A stretch of 64,000 nt of DNA, from NCBI RefSeq assembly GCF_033097365.1, contig NZ_AP028461.1:5084001-5148000 (forward strand). Direction: 5' to 3'. The notes under the pieces were generated by a model, which did no database searches, was not told the origin of the DNA, and saw only the letters and a list, made by a program, of their open reading frames with translations. This stretch comes from Actinoplanes sichuanensis (GTDB lineage Bacteria > Actinomycetota > Actinomycetes > Mycobacteriales > Micromonosporaceae). Positions within the stretch are counted from its first letter, which is position 1, and each line of letters starts with the position of its first letter. Below, in pieces: positions 41,748 through 50,963 of this stretch. A program made the translations under genes and the position numbers.

Positions 41748-42590
41748 ATGGATCGTGATGGCCTGGCCGAATTCCTCGTCCGCCGTCGGGAGGCGTTGCA
41801 GCCGTCGGACGTCGGCCTCAGCCCGGGGCCCCGGCGACGCGCGGCCGGGTTGCGCCGTGAGGAGGTCGCCCAGCTCGCGACCATGTCGACCGACTACTAC
41901 ACGCGCCTGGAGCAGCGGCGTGGTCCGCAGCCCAGCCCGCAGATACTGGCGTCGCTGGCCCGGGCGCTGCGGCTGACCGCCGACGAGCGGGACTACCTGT
42001 ACCGGGTGGCCGGGCACAGCGCCCCGGACCGGGTGGCGGTCACCGACTACGTCGCGCCGGGGTTGCTGCGGATCTTCGACCGGCTCACCGACACCCCGGC
42101 GCTGATCTTCAACGCGCTCGGCGAGACCCTGGTCCAGAACGAGCCGGCACGTGCGCTGCTCGGCGACGCGAGCCACTTCTCGGGTCTGGAGCGCAGCAGT
42201 TTCCACCGGTGGTTCTCCCGTCCGGAGCTGGAGCGACGTTCCTATCCGCCGACCGACCACGATCGGCAGAGCCGCGCCCAGGTGGCGTCGCTGCGGGTGG
42301 CGTACGGCCTGCTGGGTCCGGCGTCGCGGGCCGGTGAGATGGTGCGTGACCTGATCGCGCGGAGTCCCGAGTTCGCCCGGCTGTGGGAGGCGCAGGAGGT
42401 GGCCCGCCGATTCGAGGACCACAAGACGCTGATCCATCCACGGATCGGGCCGGTCGAGGTGGATTGCCAGGTGCTGTTCACCGAGGACGAGTCGCAGGCC
42501 CTGCTGGTGCTGACCGCGGCGCCGCGCAGCGAGTCGGAGAGCAGGCTACGGTTGCTGACCGTGCTCGGCACTGAGGAGTTCGCGGGCTGA
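41748..42590 (+). CDS. XRE family regulator with MmyB-like ligand domain
   Basis: A 280-residue regulator of the same group as the one at 28787. The HTH (1-75) reads LAEFLVRRREALQPSDVGLS, RRAAGLRREEVAQLATMSTD, YYTRLEQRRGPQPSPQI. The MmyB-like domain (about 100-275) includes PALIFNALGETLVQNEPARA and VDCQVLFTEDESQALLVL. ATG 41748 lies 6 nt after GATACT, so it may be leaderless. It is divergent from the DltE-type SDR and probably controls it. Confidence 0.9.
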   Translation: MDRDGLAEFLVRRREALQPSDVGLSPGPRRRAAGLRREEVAQLATMSTDYYTRLEQRRGPQPSPQILASLARALRLTADERDYLYRVAGHSAPDRVAVTDYVAPGLLRIFDRLTDTPALIFNALGETLVQNEPARALLGDASHFSGLERSSFHRWFSRPELERRSYPPTDHDRQSRAQVASLRVAYGLLGPASRAGEMVRDLIARSPEFARLWEAQEVARRFEDHKTLIHPRIGPVEVDCQVLFTEDESQALLVLTAAPRSESESRLRLLTVLGTEEFAG

Positions 42591-42599
42591 TCCGGGTGG

Positions 42600-43124
42600 T
42601 CAACGAGCGCGCAGACCGTCCAGGATCAGGGCCAGCATCGGCCCGGTACGGTCCGGCGCGGCCCGCCACAGGGCACCGGTGAACTGCAGGAAGTCGACCG
42701 GCTCGGCGTCCGCCCGGATGCTGCCGTCGTCTTTGCCGGCGTCGAGCAGGCTGGTGATCGCGCCGATCACCGGTCCGTAGCTGCGGGCCGCGATCGACTG
42801 GTGCGTGTCCGGGCTCAGGGCCGAGCCGAACGCGTGTTTCCTCCGCATCCCGTCGACCAGTTCGAGGGTCCACTGCCGCAGTGCCTCCACCGGCGCAAGC
42901 GTGGCCGACAACTCGGACACCGAACCCACCAGCCGTTCGATCTCCTCCTGATATATCTCCAGGATCAGTGCCTCCCGTGACGGATAGTTCCGATACAGGG
43001 TGCCCGGACCGACCCCGGCGAGCTGCGCGATCCGGTTCATCGAGGTGTCGTCGTCCTCGGCGAACGCCTGCCGTGCGGCGGCCAGGATGCGGGCCCGGTT
43101 CTGGCGGGCGTCTGAGCGGACCAT
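42600..43124 (-). CDS. TetR family regulator
   Basis: A 174-residue repressor. The HTH reads RARILAAARQAFAEDDDTSM, NRIAQLAGVGPGTLYRNYPS, REALILEIYQEE. The C-terminal part belongs to the SbtR-like group (FLQFTGALWRAAPDRTGPML). It is divergent from the MBL-fold gene at 43195, and two GGAGA-NN-TCTCC palindromes lie between them. It probably represses both genes. Confidence 0.93.
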   Translation of the reverse strand: MVRSDARQNRARILAAARQAFAEDDDTSMNRIAQLAGVGPGTLYRNYPSREALILEIYQEEIERLVGSVSELSATLAPVEALRQWTLELVDGMRRKHAFGSALSPDTHQSIAARSYGPVIGAITSLLDAGKDDGSIRADAEPVDFLQFTGALWRAAPDRTGPMLALILDGLRAR

Positions 43125-43140
43125 GCCCCTCCTTGCGATC

Positions 43141-43178
43141 CGGAGATCTCTCCGTTAATTTAGTGGAGACCTCTCCAC
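43141..43178. promoter_or_regulatory. Paired TetR operators
   Basis: CGGAGATCTCTCCG (43141-43154) and GTGGAGACCTCTCCAC (43163-43178) share the palindrome GGAGA-NN-TCTCC. Their centres are 23 bp apart, about two helical turns, between the divergent TetR and MBL-fold genes. Confidence 0.7.
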
Positions 43179-43194
43179 AACTTACTGGAGCCGC

Positions 43195-44436
43195 ATGCGC
43201 GACATCAAGCGACGCCGCTGGTTACGCCGCACCGCAGCCGGCGTCGGCGCCCTCCTGCTCCTCGCGGTCGTCGGCGGCCTCGTCTACGTGCGGACCGAAC
43301 CGTTCGGCGCCTCCCCCACCGGCGACCGGCTGGCCCGCAACGAGCAGTCCCCGCAGTGGCAGGACGGTGAGTTCGTCAACCCGCAGCCGCAGTGGCTCTC
43401 CCTCTGGGCGGCCACCACCAGCTCGATCCTCGGCTCCGGTGACACCAGCAGCCCCGATCGACCCCTCGAGATCAAACCCACCGACACCGGGGTGTACGCC
43501 GTGCGCCCCACCACCGGACTGCGGATCACCTGGTTCGGCCACTCCTCCACGCTGGTCGAGATCGACGGGGCACGGGTGCTGCTCGATCCGTTCTGGGGCG
43601 AGCAGTCCGGCCCGGCCGGCCTGATCGGCGTGCAGCCGTTCTATCCACCACCGGCCGCCCTGACCGCTCTCGGCCCGATCGACGCGGTCCTGATCTCGCA
43701 CGACCACTGGGACCATCTGGACCAGGCCACGGTCACCGCGATGGCCGACTGGACCACCACCTTCGTCGTACCGCTCGGCATCGGCGCCCACCTGGAACGC
43801 TGGGGCATCGCCCCGGACCGGATCCGGGAACTCGACTGGTGGCAGACCACCACGGTCGGCCCGGTCGAGCTGACCGCCACCCCGTCCCGGCACAGCTCCG
43901 GCCGCAACCCGCTGCACAGCAACGAGACCCTGTGGTCGGGCTGGGCACTTCGCGGCCCGCAGCACCGGACCTGGTATTCCGGCGACTCCGGATACTTCGC
44001 CGATCTCGAACAGATCGGTAGCCGACTGGGCCCGTTCGACGTCACGCTGATCGAGTCCGGACAGTACGACCCGGGATGGCCCGACAACCACCTCGGCCCG
44101 GAGCTCGCCGTGAACGCGAACGCGCTGGTCGGCGGGAAGCTGATGATCCCGGTGCACTGGGGCCTGTTCAACCTCGCCCCGCACAACTGGACCGAACCGG
44201 TCGAACGGGCCCGCGCCGAGGCCCGCTGCCGCAACCAACCGCAACTGGTGCTGGTCCCGGGCGTACCGACCGAGCCCACCCCGGACGCCGTGGCCGCTCA
44301 GCAGCAGTGGTGGCCGCACCTGTCCTGGCGTACCGCGGCCGACACGCCGCTGCACCCGACCGTGGCCGGCGACCCGGACCGGCGGATCGACTTCACCCCT
44401 TGCGTGCCGAGCCGGGAGCAACGCCCAGGAGGGTGA
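43195..44436 (+). CDS. Membrane-anchored MBL-fold hydrolase (NAPE-PLD/UlaG-like)
   Basis: A 413-residue protein with a basic N-terminus and one membrane helix (about 14-31), so the enzyme faces outward. The metallo-beta-lactamase fold shows TWFGHSSTLVEIDGARVLLD, the metal motif SHDHWDHLD (HxHxDH), ATPSRHSSGR, WYSGDSGYF and PVHWGLF. This layout matches the NAPE-PLD-like lipid phosphodiesterase group, which may cleave phospholipid head groups. Expression is probably controlled by the divergent TetR repressor. Confidence 0.9.
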   Translation: MRDIKRRRWLRRTAAGVGALLLLAVVGGLVYVRTEPFGASPTGDRLARNEQSPQWQDGEFVNPQPQWLSLWAATTSSILGSGDTSSPDRPLEIKPTDTGVYAVRPTTGLRITWFGHSSTLVEIDGARVLLDPFWGEQSGPAGLIGVQPFYPPPAALTALGPIDAVLISHDHWDHLDQATVTAMADWTTTFVVPLGIGAHLERWGIAPDRIRELDWWQTTTVGPVELTATPSRHSSGRNPLHSNETLWSGWALRGPQHRTWYSGDSGYFADLEQIGSRLGPFDVTLIESGQYDPGWPDNHLGPELAVNANALVGGKLMIPVHWGLFNLAPHNWTEPVERARAEARCRNQPQLVLVPGVPTEPTPDAVAAQQQWWPHLSWRTAADTPLHPTVAGDPDRRIDFTPCVPSREQRPGG

Positions 44437-44494
44437 AGGCGAACGTCAGTACCCGACCGATGAGGTGGTCCGGTTGATGCGGCCCGAACCGGGG

Positions 44495-44500
44495 TATAGG
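44495..44500 (+). promoter_or_regulatory. -10 element TATAGG
   Basis: TATAGG lies 38 bp before GTG 44533, leaving room for a short leader with the GGGA ribosome site at 44522-44525. This supports 44533 over GTG 44500 as the start. Confidence 0.35.
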
Positions 44501-44532
44501 TGATCGCTGTCACGGGGGACAGGGAAGCCGAT

Positions 44533-44925
44533 GTGGTCAGTGAATTGAATGCCGAGATCGAACTACCGGACGGCAACGGCGCGGCGTCGACCGCCCGGGC
44601 TGCGCTGCGGGCACTGCTGGCCGGATGGAGACTCACCGACGAGGCCTGGCTGTACGACGCGACGCTGATCGTCAGCGAGCTGGTCACCAACGCGGTCCGG
44701 CACGGCGGCGGCTGCCTGGCCCTGCACGTGCACGCCGACGACGGCGACGTCAGCCTGGCCGTGACCGACGGCTCCGCCGAGATGCCACACCGCCGCACCG
44801 CCGACGAACGCAGCGCCGGCGGCCGTGGCCTGGTCTTCGTCGACGCCTTCGCCGAGACCTGGGGCGCCCACCCGCACGGCGACGGCAAGCAGGTCTGGGT
44901 CCGGCTGGCCCCCTATCCGGCCTGA
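44533..44925 (+). CDS. Anti-sigma-factor-type ATP-binding protein (HATPase_c_2)
   Basis: A 130-residue single-domain GHKL ATPase. The N-box is LIVSELVTNAVRHGGG, the G1 box VTDGSAEMP, and the G2 box RSAGGRGLVFVDAFAETWG. Such RsbW/SpoIIAB-like proteins bind sigma factors or anti-anti-sigma factors in actinomycetes. The start is GTG 44533; GTG 44500 would add 11 residues but lies on the predicted -10. No partner STAS or sigma gene is adjacent. Confidence 0.88.
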   Translation: MVSELNAEIELPDGNGAASTARAALRALLAGWRLTDEAWLYDATLIVSELVTNAVRHGGGCLALHVHADDGDVSLAVTDGSAEMPHRRTADERSAGGRGLVFVDAFAETWGAHPHGDGKQVWVRLAPYPA

Positions 44926-45045
44926 CCGGGTCGGTGCTCTTCGCGCACCACGGTTTCGCGCGTCCAGGCGACGGGCACAGCAGACCCGTGGCGGGGACTC
45001 GTTCCGCCGACCGGCATTTCCGAACGCGGACAGGAGAACGAAACG

Positions 45046-45297
45046 ATGGCGATGATGAAACTGGTGGCCGGGCTCGCGGTCGGTTACGTCCTCGGCTCAC
45101 GCGCCGGTCGCGGCCGGTACGAGCAGATCGCGGCGACCGCCCGCAAGGTGAACACCCATCCCACCGTCGTGCAGGCGCAGGAGAAGGCCAAGGCGCTGAT
45201 CAACACCGGCACCGAGAAGGCCACCACCCGGCTGCACGCGATCGCCGCCGACGAGCCGGTCCCCGCCGCACCGGTCACCGGCCGCCCGGCGCTGTGA
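45046..45297 (+). CDS. YtxH-like small protein
   Basis: An 83-residue protein with a short hydrophobic N-terminal segment (MKLVAGLAVGYVLGSRAGRG) followed by RYEQIAATARKV and a helical, lysine-rich tail. This matches small YtxH-like proteins of actinomycetes, membrane-attached and of unknown role. ATG 45046 follows AGGAGA. Its last 23 bp overlap the convergent MFS gene. Confidence 0.8.
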   Translation: MAMMKLVAGLAVGYVLGSRAGRGRYEQIAATARKVNTHPTVVQAQEKAKALINTGTEKATTRLHAIAADEPVPAAPVTGRPAL

Positions 45298-46621
45298 CGA
45301 TCGGGTCGAGGGCGGTCCGGTCCAGGGTGTACCGGCGCTGCAGGAGGACGGCGACCGTCATCAGGGCGGCCGGGACCAGCGTGAAGCCGTAGCGGACCGC
45401 GGCCAGGGCGCCCGGTGACTGGGTGATCTGGTCGCCCGCCGCGCTCGCCACGAAACCCCCGGCCAGCAGAACCGCGGAGAACACGTAGGGGCCGACCGCG
45501 CCGCCGGTGGCCTCGGCCGCCGTCCACAGGCCGGTGTAGGCGCCGGCCCGGGCCGGGCCGCCCGGTCCGGACGCGGCGATCACGTCGGGCACCATCGACA
45601 ACGGCATCAGCTGCATCGCGGCGAACGACACACCCAGCAAGGCCATCGCCGCGACCAGGACCGGCAGGCCCGGCCCGGCCCCCAGGGCCAGCACCAGCGA
45701 ACCCGCCACGAAACCGGACTGGGCGGCCAGCAGGCAGCGCTGTTTGCCCAGGCGGCGGGCCGCCACCACCCACAGTGGCGTGGTCAGCACCGCCGGGCCC
45801 ATGAACAGGGCGACCAGGGCCGGGGTGAGTTCCGGTCGGCCCAGCTCGTACTTGGCGAAGTACGGCAGGGCGGCCAGCACCAGATTCATCGTGACCGCCA
45901 TGGTCAGGTACGAGGCGGCCAGCACCCGGAACTGCCGGTCGCGCAGGGCCGCCAGCAGTCCACCACGGTGCGCGGAGGCGACCGCCGGAGCCGACGGCGC
46001 GGCCCGGTTGAGCCGGCCCACCCCCAGGATGCCGGTCAGCATGGCGGCCAGCATGACCACGCCCAGGATCGCCGCCATCCGCCCGTAGTCGCCGACGTCC
46101 GGCACGGTCCCGGTGAGCAGCGGCGCGACCACCCCGCTGAGCAGCACACCGATGGTGATGACGGTGTTGCGGAACCCCATCAGCCGGGTCCGCTCGTGGT
46201 AGCCGATGCCGAGGTCGGCCGGGGTGGCCAGGTACGGCACCTGGTAGGCGGAGTACAGCAGGTTCCCGACGACCAGCGCCACCGCCACCCAGATCGCGGC
46301 CGGTGTCCCGCGCAGTCCGGCCGGTACCGCGAACAGCGCGACGAACGTGACGACCACCGCGCAGCCGACCAGCATCACCCGCCGGCGGTGACCGACGGCG
46401 GCCCGGTCGTCGTCGGTGACCCGGCCGATCCACGGATGCAGCACGATGTCGGCGATGTTCGGGACCAGCAGAGCCAGGCCGGCCACAGCCGGTGGCACGG
46501 CCAGCACGTCGGTCAGGAAGTAGAGCAGCAGGATGCCCGGCACGGTCACCCAGATCCCCATGCCGATCGAGCCGGTGGCGAACGGGAGGACGGCACGCAG
46601 AGGCAGGCGGCGATCGTTCAC
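45275..46621 (-). CDS. MFS transporter, GPH-like
   Basis: A 448-residue protein with 12 membrane helices. Family features include the loop motif HPWIGRVTDDDRAAVGHRRR after helix 2, LLYSAYQVPYLATPADLGIG, and HERTRLMGFRNTVITIG, resembling the glycoside-pentoside-hexuronide:cation symporter group. The substrate may be a sugar or glycoside; this is a family inference. It is divergent from the SARP-ATPase gene at 46714 and may be a target of it. Confidence 0.9.
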   Translation of the reverse strand: MNDRRLPLRAVLPFATGSIGMGIWVTVPGILLLYFLTDVLAVPPAVAGLALLVPNIADIVLHPWIGRVTDDDRAAVGHRRRVMLVGCAVVVTFVALFAVPAGLRGTPAAIWVAVALVVGNLLYSAYQVPYLATPADLGIGYHERTRLMGFRNTVITIGVLLSGVVAPLLTGTVPDVGDYGRMAAILGVVMLAAMLTGILGVGRLNRAAPSAPAVASAHRGGLLAALRDRQFRVLAASYLTMAVTMNLVLAALPYFAKYELGRPELTPALVALFMGPAVLTTPLWVVAARRLGKQRCLLAAQSGFVAGSLVLALGAGPGLPVLVAAMALLGVSFAAMQLMPLSMVPDVIAASGPGGPARAGAYTGLWTAAEATGGAVGPYVFSAVLLAGGFVASAAGDQITQSPGALAAVRYGFTLVPAALMTVAVLLQRRYTLDRTALDPIVTAPGGR

Positions 46622-46687
46622 AGGTTGTCCCTTCCGGGGAGCCGACGGAGCTGATGATAGAGACGTCGATGTGTAACGGCGGCGCGG

Positions 46688-46704
46688 TACGATCCGCCCG
46701 GAGG
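46688..46704 (+). promoter_or_regulatory. -10 TACGAT and ribosome site GGAGG for the SARP-ATPase gene
   Basis: TACGAT (46688-46693) is followed by GGAGG (46700-46704), 9 nt before GTG 46714. This decides the start over ATG 46654 or 46669, which would lie upstream of the promoter. Confidence 0.45.
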
Positions 46705-46713
46705 TCGAGAAAC

Positions 46714-49700
46714 GTGCCGGTCGATGCCGTTGATGAGCTGCGGTTTCAGGTGCTCGGCCCGTTGCGGGTCTGGCGCGACGGGGCCGAAGTGGACAGTGGT
46801 CCCCGTCAGCAGGCGCTGCTGCTCACCCTGTTGCTGACCCGGGTCGGGCGACCGGTCAGCACGGCCGAGCTGATCGACCTGATCTGGGGTGACGAGGCGC
46901 CCGCGAGCGCCCTCAACGTCATCCACAAGTACGTGGGGGCGCTGCGTCGTGTCCTCGAGCCGCGGCTGCCGGCCCGGGAGTCCGGCGGCTACCTGCATCG
47001 ACGCGGCAACAGCTACCTGTTCACCGCGGACGCGGACCGGCTGGACCTGGTCGCCTTCCGCGGACACGTCCGCTCGGCGGCCGCCGCGGAGGTCCGGGAG
47101 GCGGCGCTCGACCACTACCTGCGGGCGCTGGATCTGTGGCGTGGCCCGGCCGGCGGCGGTACGGCCACCGCCCTCGACGACGAGTTCTACCGCGCCTGCA
47201 CGGCCGCCGCCGACCTCGCCGTGTCGGTCGGCCGCCCGGACCGGGTGCTGCCCGCCCTGCACTTGGCCACGTCGATGGCGCCGTTCCACGAGCCGGTGCA
47301 GGCCGCCCTGGTCACCGCCCTGGGCGCGGCCGGGCGGCAGGCGGAGGCCCTCGCCGTGTTCCGCACGGTCCGGGAGCGGCTCGCCGACGAACTCGGCATC
47401 GATCCGGGCCCGGCGCTGCAGCAGGCGCACCACCACGTCCTGGCCCAGCCGCCGCTGCCGGTCACCACCGTCGAGCCGGCCCGACCGGAGAGCGACCTGG
47501 TCGGCCGGGTCGAGGAGTTCGCGCTGCTCCGGCGTACCGTCGAGGGTGCTCTGACCGGGGGCTCCGCGATCGGTGTCGTCGAGGGTGAGCCGGGTGTCGG
47601 GAAGACCCGGTTGTTGCAGGAGGCCGCCGCGGTGGCGACCCGGGGTGACGCCCTCGTGGTGTGGGGCCGGTGCCTGGAGGGTGCGGGCACCCCGTCGATG
47701 TGGCCGTGGGAGCAGGCGCTCGGCCGGATCGTGGCCGGCCTGCCCGCCCCGGCCCGGGAGAAGTGGCTGGCCGGCGAACTGGGCAGCATTCTGGAGCCCC
47801 GCGACGGCGCCGATCGGACGCTGCCCGACGGCAACGCCCAGTTTCGACTCTTCGAGCAGGCGGTCGCGCTCGTCGGTGAGTCGGCGGCGCAGCGGCCGAT
47901 CCTGCTGATCCTCGACGACCTGCAGTGGGCCGACGTCGCGTCGCTGCAGCTGTTCCATCACCTGGCGGGCCGGCTGCCGGGTGGCACCGCGATGATCGCC
48001 GCACTGCGCGACCGGGCGCCGACGCTGAGCCCGGCCCTGTCCCGGGTGCTGGCCACCGCGAGTCGGGTGCCCGGTCACCGGCGGCTGCGGCTCGGCCCGC
48101 TCGGGCTCGGTGAGGTGGCGGCGCTGGTCCGTACCGAGGTCGGCCGGGATCCGGACGGTGAGCTCGCGCGGGCCATCCACGACCGGACAGCCGGAAACCC
48201 GTTCTTCGTTCTGGAACTGTCCCGGCTGCTCAGCGAGAAGGGTTCGCTGGGTGTGCCGAACACGATCCGGGACGTGGTCCGCAGCCGGATGGCCGGGCTG
48301 GACGACCACGCCCGTGACCTGTTGCAGGTGGCCGCGCTGATCGGCCGGGACGTCGACCTGCGGCTGCTGTCGCGGGCCACCGGTGTCGGTGTCGCCGACT
48401 GCATGGACCGGCTGGAACCGGTGCAGGCGCTCGGCCTGCTCGAACCCGGGCCCGAGGATCCGTCGTCGATGCGCTTCGCCCACGACCTGGTCCGCGAGTC
48501 GGTGTCCGAGACGACGGCGAAACAGCAGATCATCCGGCTGCATCTGCGGGTCGCGGACGCGCTGGAACAGACCCACGCCGACGACGAGGTGGTCGCCGAA
48601 CGACTCGCCTACCACCTGTGGGCGGCCGGTCCGCTGGTCGAGCCGGTACGGACCGCGGAGGCGCTGATCCGGGCCGGTCGTTGTGCGGCCGGCAAGCTGG
48701 CGTTCGACTCCGCCAACCGGCAGCTGCGGTACGCCGTACAGGTGACCAGATCGTCGGGTTTGATGGATCTCGAATTGGCGGCGCTGACGCTGCTGGCGAT
48801 CGTGGTCCGGCGGCAGGCCGGCTTCGACGCCTCGACGGTGGACCTGCTGGACCGTGCCGAGTATCTGGCCGGCACGCTGGGCCGGGCCGCGGAGGCCGCC
48901 GACTTCCTGTTCATCCGCACCATGGGCGCCTACACCGCTCTCGAGAAGGACCGGGACCGGCTGGCCCGCCGGATGCACGAGATGGGGCAGGGTTCCACCG
49001 ATCCGGCCGTGCGGCGCTACGGCCGGCAGTCGTGGGGCCTGCATCAGTGGGATGTCGGCAACATCGGCGAAGCGGTTCGTCTCCTGTCCGAGAAGGATCA
49101 CGACACCGGTGTCCTGGCCGCTCCGCAGACCCCACTGCGCCGCGACGGCGCCATCCCCGGCGAGGGCCCCGGCTGGTGGGCCGTGACGACCGCCCTGCAC
49201 GACGACGTGCCGACCGCGCTGGCCCTGGTGGACAGCTGGGACGCGCCGAACGACCCCTACGCCGCGTCGGTCTGGGTCTACTACACCACCATGATCGCGT
49301 CGATGGCCGGGGACGCCGACCTGGCCCGCCGTGCCGGAGAACGCTGGGCGACCGAGGATCTCGAACGGCTGAACGCCCAGATCGGCCACTACGTCCGACA
49401 GAGCCGCTGCTGGGCGCGGGCGCTGACCGGCGACGATCCGGCGGGCGCCGCCGCCGAGGCCGAGGAGCACCTGGCCGCGAACCTGGCCGATCCGCCGCAG
49501 TGGGGTGTCGCGTTCCATCACGCGCTGGTCGCCGAGATGTGGCTGGCGGCTGGCCGCTGCGACCGGGCCACCGCCGCTCTGGACCGGGCCGACAGAGCCG
49601 CCCGGGAGTACGGCCAGCGATACGCCGAAGGCCTGTCCCTGCTGCTCAAAGCACGCCTCCTACAGGCGAGAGGGGAACCGTCGACAGTGGTCCGGGCAGC

Positions 49701-49782
49701 CGCCGAACAGGCGTCGAGTCGCTCCCGGTCGGGCGGGGCACTGCTGTTCGCCCGCCGCGCCGATGAGTTCCTCGCCGGATGA
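46714..49782 (+). CDS. Large SARP regulator with AAA_16 ATPase
   Basis: A 1022-residue regulator. An OmpR-like winged helix (about 8-95: FQVLGPLRVWRDGAEVDSGP, ALNVIHKYVGALRRVLEP) is followed by the BTAD to about 245 (ADELGIDPGPALQQAHHHVL). The AAA_16 domain starts with LVGRVEEFALLRR and has Walker A GEPGVGKTRL (about 291-300) and Walker B ILLILDDLQWAD. The C-terminal half is helical repeats. It is a SARP-LAL type fusion, usually a pathway-specific or global activator. The aminotransferase gene overlaps its stop by 4 nt. Confidence 0.92.
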   Translation: MPVDAVDELRFQVLGPLRVWRDGAEVDSGPRQQALLLTLLLTRVGRPVSTAELIDLIWGDEAPASALNVIHKYVGALRRVLEPRLPARESGGYLHRRGNSYLFTADADRLDLVAFRGHVRSAAAAEVREAALDHYLRALDLWRGPAGGGTATALDDEFYRACTAAADLAVSVGRPDRVLPALHLATSMAPFHEPVQAALVTALGAAGRQAEALAVFRTVRERLADELGIDPGPALQQAHHHVLAQPPLPVTTVEPARPESDLVGRVEEFALLRRTVEGALTGGSAIGVVEGEPGVGKTRLLQEAAAVATRGDALVVWGRCLEGAGTPSMWPWEQALGRIVAGLPAPAREKWLAGELGSILEPRDGADRTLPDGNAQFRLFEQAVALVGESAAQRPILLILDDLQWADVASLQLFHHLAGRLPGGTAMIAALRDRAPTLSPALSRVLATASRVPGHRRLRLGPLGLGEVAALVRTEVGRDPDGELARAIHDRTAGNPFFVLELSRLLSEKGSLGVPNTIRDVVRSRMAGLDDHARDLLQVAALIGRDVDLRLLSRATGVGVADCMDRLEPVQALGLLEPGPEDPSSMRFAHDLVRESVSETTAKQQIIRLHLRVADALEQTHADDEVVAERLAYHLWAAGPLVEPVRTAEALIRAGRCAAGKLAFDSANRQLRYAVQVTRSSGLMDLELAALTLLAIVVRRQAGFDASTVDLLDRAEYLAGTLGRAAEAADFLFIRTMGAYTALEKDRDRLARRMHEMGQGSTDPAVRRYGRQSWGLHQWDVGNIGEAVRLLSEKDHDTGVLAAPQTPLRRDGAIPGEGPGWWAVTTALHDDVPTALALVDSWDAPNDPYAASVWVYYTTMIASMAGDADLARRAGERWATEDLERLNAQIGHYVRQSRCWARALTGDDPAGAAAEAEEHLAANLADPPQWGVAFHHALVAEMWLAAGRCDRATAALDRADRAAREYGQRYAEGLSLLLKARLLQARGEPSTVVRAAAEQASSRSRSGGALLFARRADEFLAG

Positions 49783-50963
49783 GCGGGCTGTCCGAAATCG
49801 CCCGCGGCCTGTCGGCGCCGCAGGGGTTCGTCGTCGCCAGTCAGGCCGTCGCCACGCCCGACGCGATCCGGCTGGTCGGTGGTGTCCCGGCGGCCGAGGC
49901 GCTGCCGGTGCGGGAGTTCGCCCGGGCGTCGGCCGAGCTGTGGCAGGACCCGGCGGCCGCTATCGCGAGCCTGCAGTATTCGGCGCCGCACGGATTCCCC
50001 GGCCTGCGGGCGTGGATCGCGAACCGGGAGGGTGTCGACCCGGACCGGATCGTGATCACCAACGGTGGCATGCACGGCCTCACCCTCGCGGTGCTGACGC
50101 TCGTGGAACGGGACGCGACGGTCGCGGTCGACGACCCGGTGTTCCCGGGCTTTCTGTGGGCACTGGAGGTCGCCACCAAACGGGTCCTGCCGGTGCCGCT
50201 GGACGCCGACGGGCTCGACGTCGAGCACCTGGCCCGGCGCCTGGCCGCCGGGGAACGGATCGCCGCCGTGTACACGGTGCCCGACTTCCACAATCCGGCC
50301 CAGGTCTGCCTGTCCGCCGACCGGCGACGAGCCCTGGTCGAGTTGGCCGACCGGTACGGCTTCCACGTGATCGTCGACGACCCGTACCGGGAGCTGCGGT
50401 TCGCCGGCCGCGACCAGGGCGTGCGCGCGTTCCACGATTCGGACCGGGCGGTCCACATCAACACGTTCACCAAGACCCTGGGCCCGGGCTGGCGGGTCGG
50501 CTGGATGGTGCTGCCCGGACACCTCGTCGACCCGGTCATCCGCCTGCGCAACCGGCTCGACGTGCACACCGGCTCGGTCACCCAGGCCCTCGTCGAACGG
50601 GTCGTCACCAGCGACGACACGTGGTTCGACGGGCTGGTGCGCGATGCCGCCGCGATCTACCGGGAGCGCGCCGGGGTGCTGGTCGACGCGCTCCACGAGC
50701 ATCTTCCCGGCGCCTTCGAGATCAGGGCGCCGGAGGGTGGACTGTTCCTGTGGGCGCGGCTCACCGACGACCGCCTCGACCCGGCGGACCTGTTCCGGCG
50801 GGCGGCCGCCCGCGGTGTGCTCTACCAGCCGGGACAGTTCTTCGCCGCGGACCCGGACAACAGCTCGTCGGACCGGTTCCTGCGGTTCGCCTACAGTGAC
50901 CGGTCGCCGGACGAGTTGCGGGAGGCGGTCCGGCGGCTGGCGTCGGCCTTCAGGTCCGGATGA
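49779..50963 (+). CDS. PLP-dependent class I/II aminotransferase
   Basis: A 394-residue fold-type I enzyme of the MocR/2-aminoadipate group. The PLP lysine is K232 in NTFTKTLGPGWRVGW. Other motifs are TNGGMHGLTLAVLTL, DDPVFPGFLWALE, YTVPDFHNPAQVCLS and VDDPYRELRFAG. ATG 49779 overlaps the SARP stop by 4 nt (ATGA), so the enzyme is made only with that regulator. It probably transaminates an amino acid for a small pathway. Its end overlaps the convergent 2TM gene by 14 bp. Confidence 0.92.
   Translation: MSGLSEIARGLSAPQGFVVASQAVATPDAIRLVGGVPAAEALPVREFARASAELWQDPAAAIASLQYSAPHGFPGLRAWIANREGVDPDRIVITNGGMHGLTLAVLTLVERDATVAVDDPVFPGFLWALEVATKRVLPVPLDADGLDVEHLARRLAAGERIAAVYTVPDFHNPAQVCLSADRRRALVELADRYGFHVIVDDPYRELRFAGRDQGVRAFHDSDRAVHINTFTKTLGPGWRVGWMVLPGHLVDPVIRLRNRLDVHTGSVTQALVERVVTSDDTWFDGLVRDAAAIYRERAGVLVDALHEHLPGAFEIRAPEGGLFLWARLTDDRLDPADLFRRAAARGVLYQPGQFFAADPDNSSSDRFLRFAYSDRSPDELREAVRRLASAFRSG

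Noticed and set aside
46618..49521. A 967-codon minus-strand open frame opposite the large SARP gene
   Set aside because: Low-complexity shadow of a high-GC gene; the plus strand shows winged helix, BTAD and Walker motifs.
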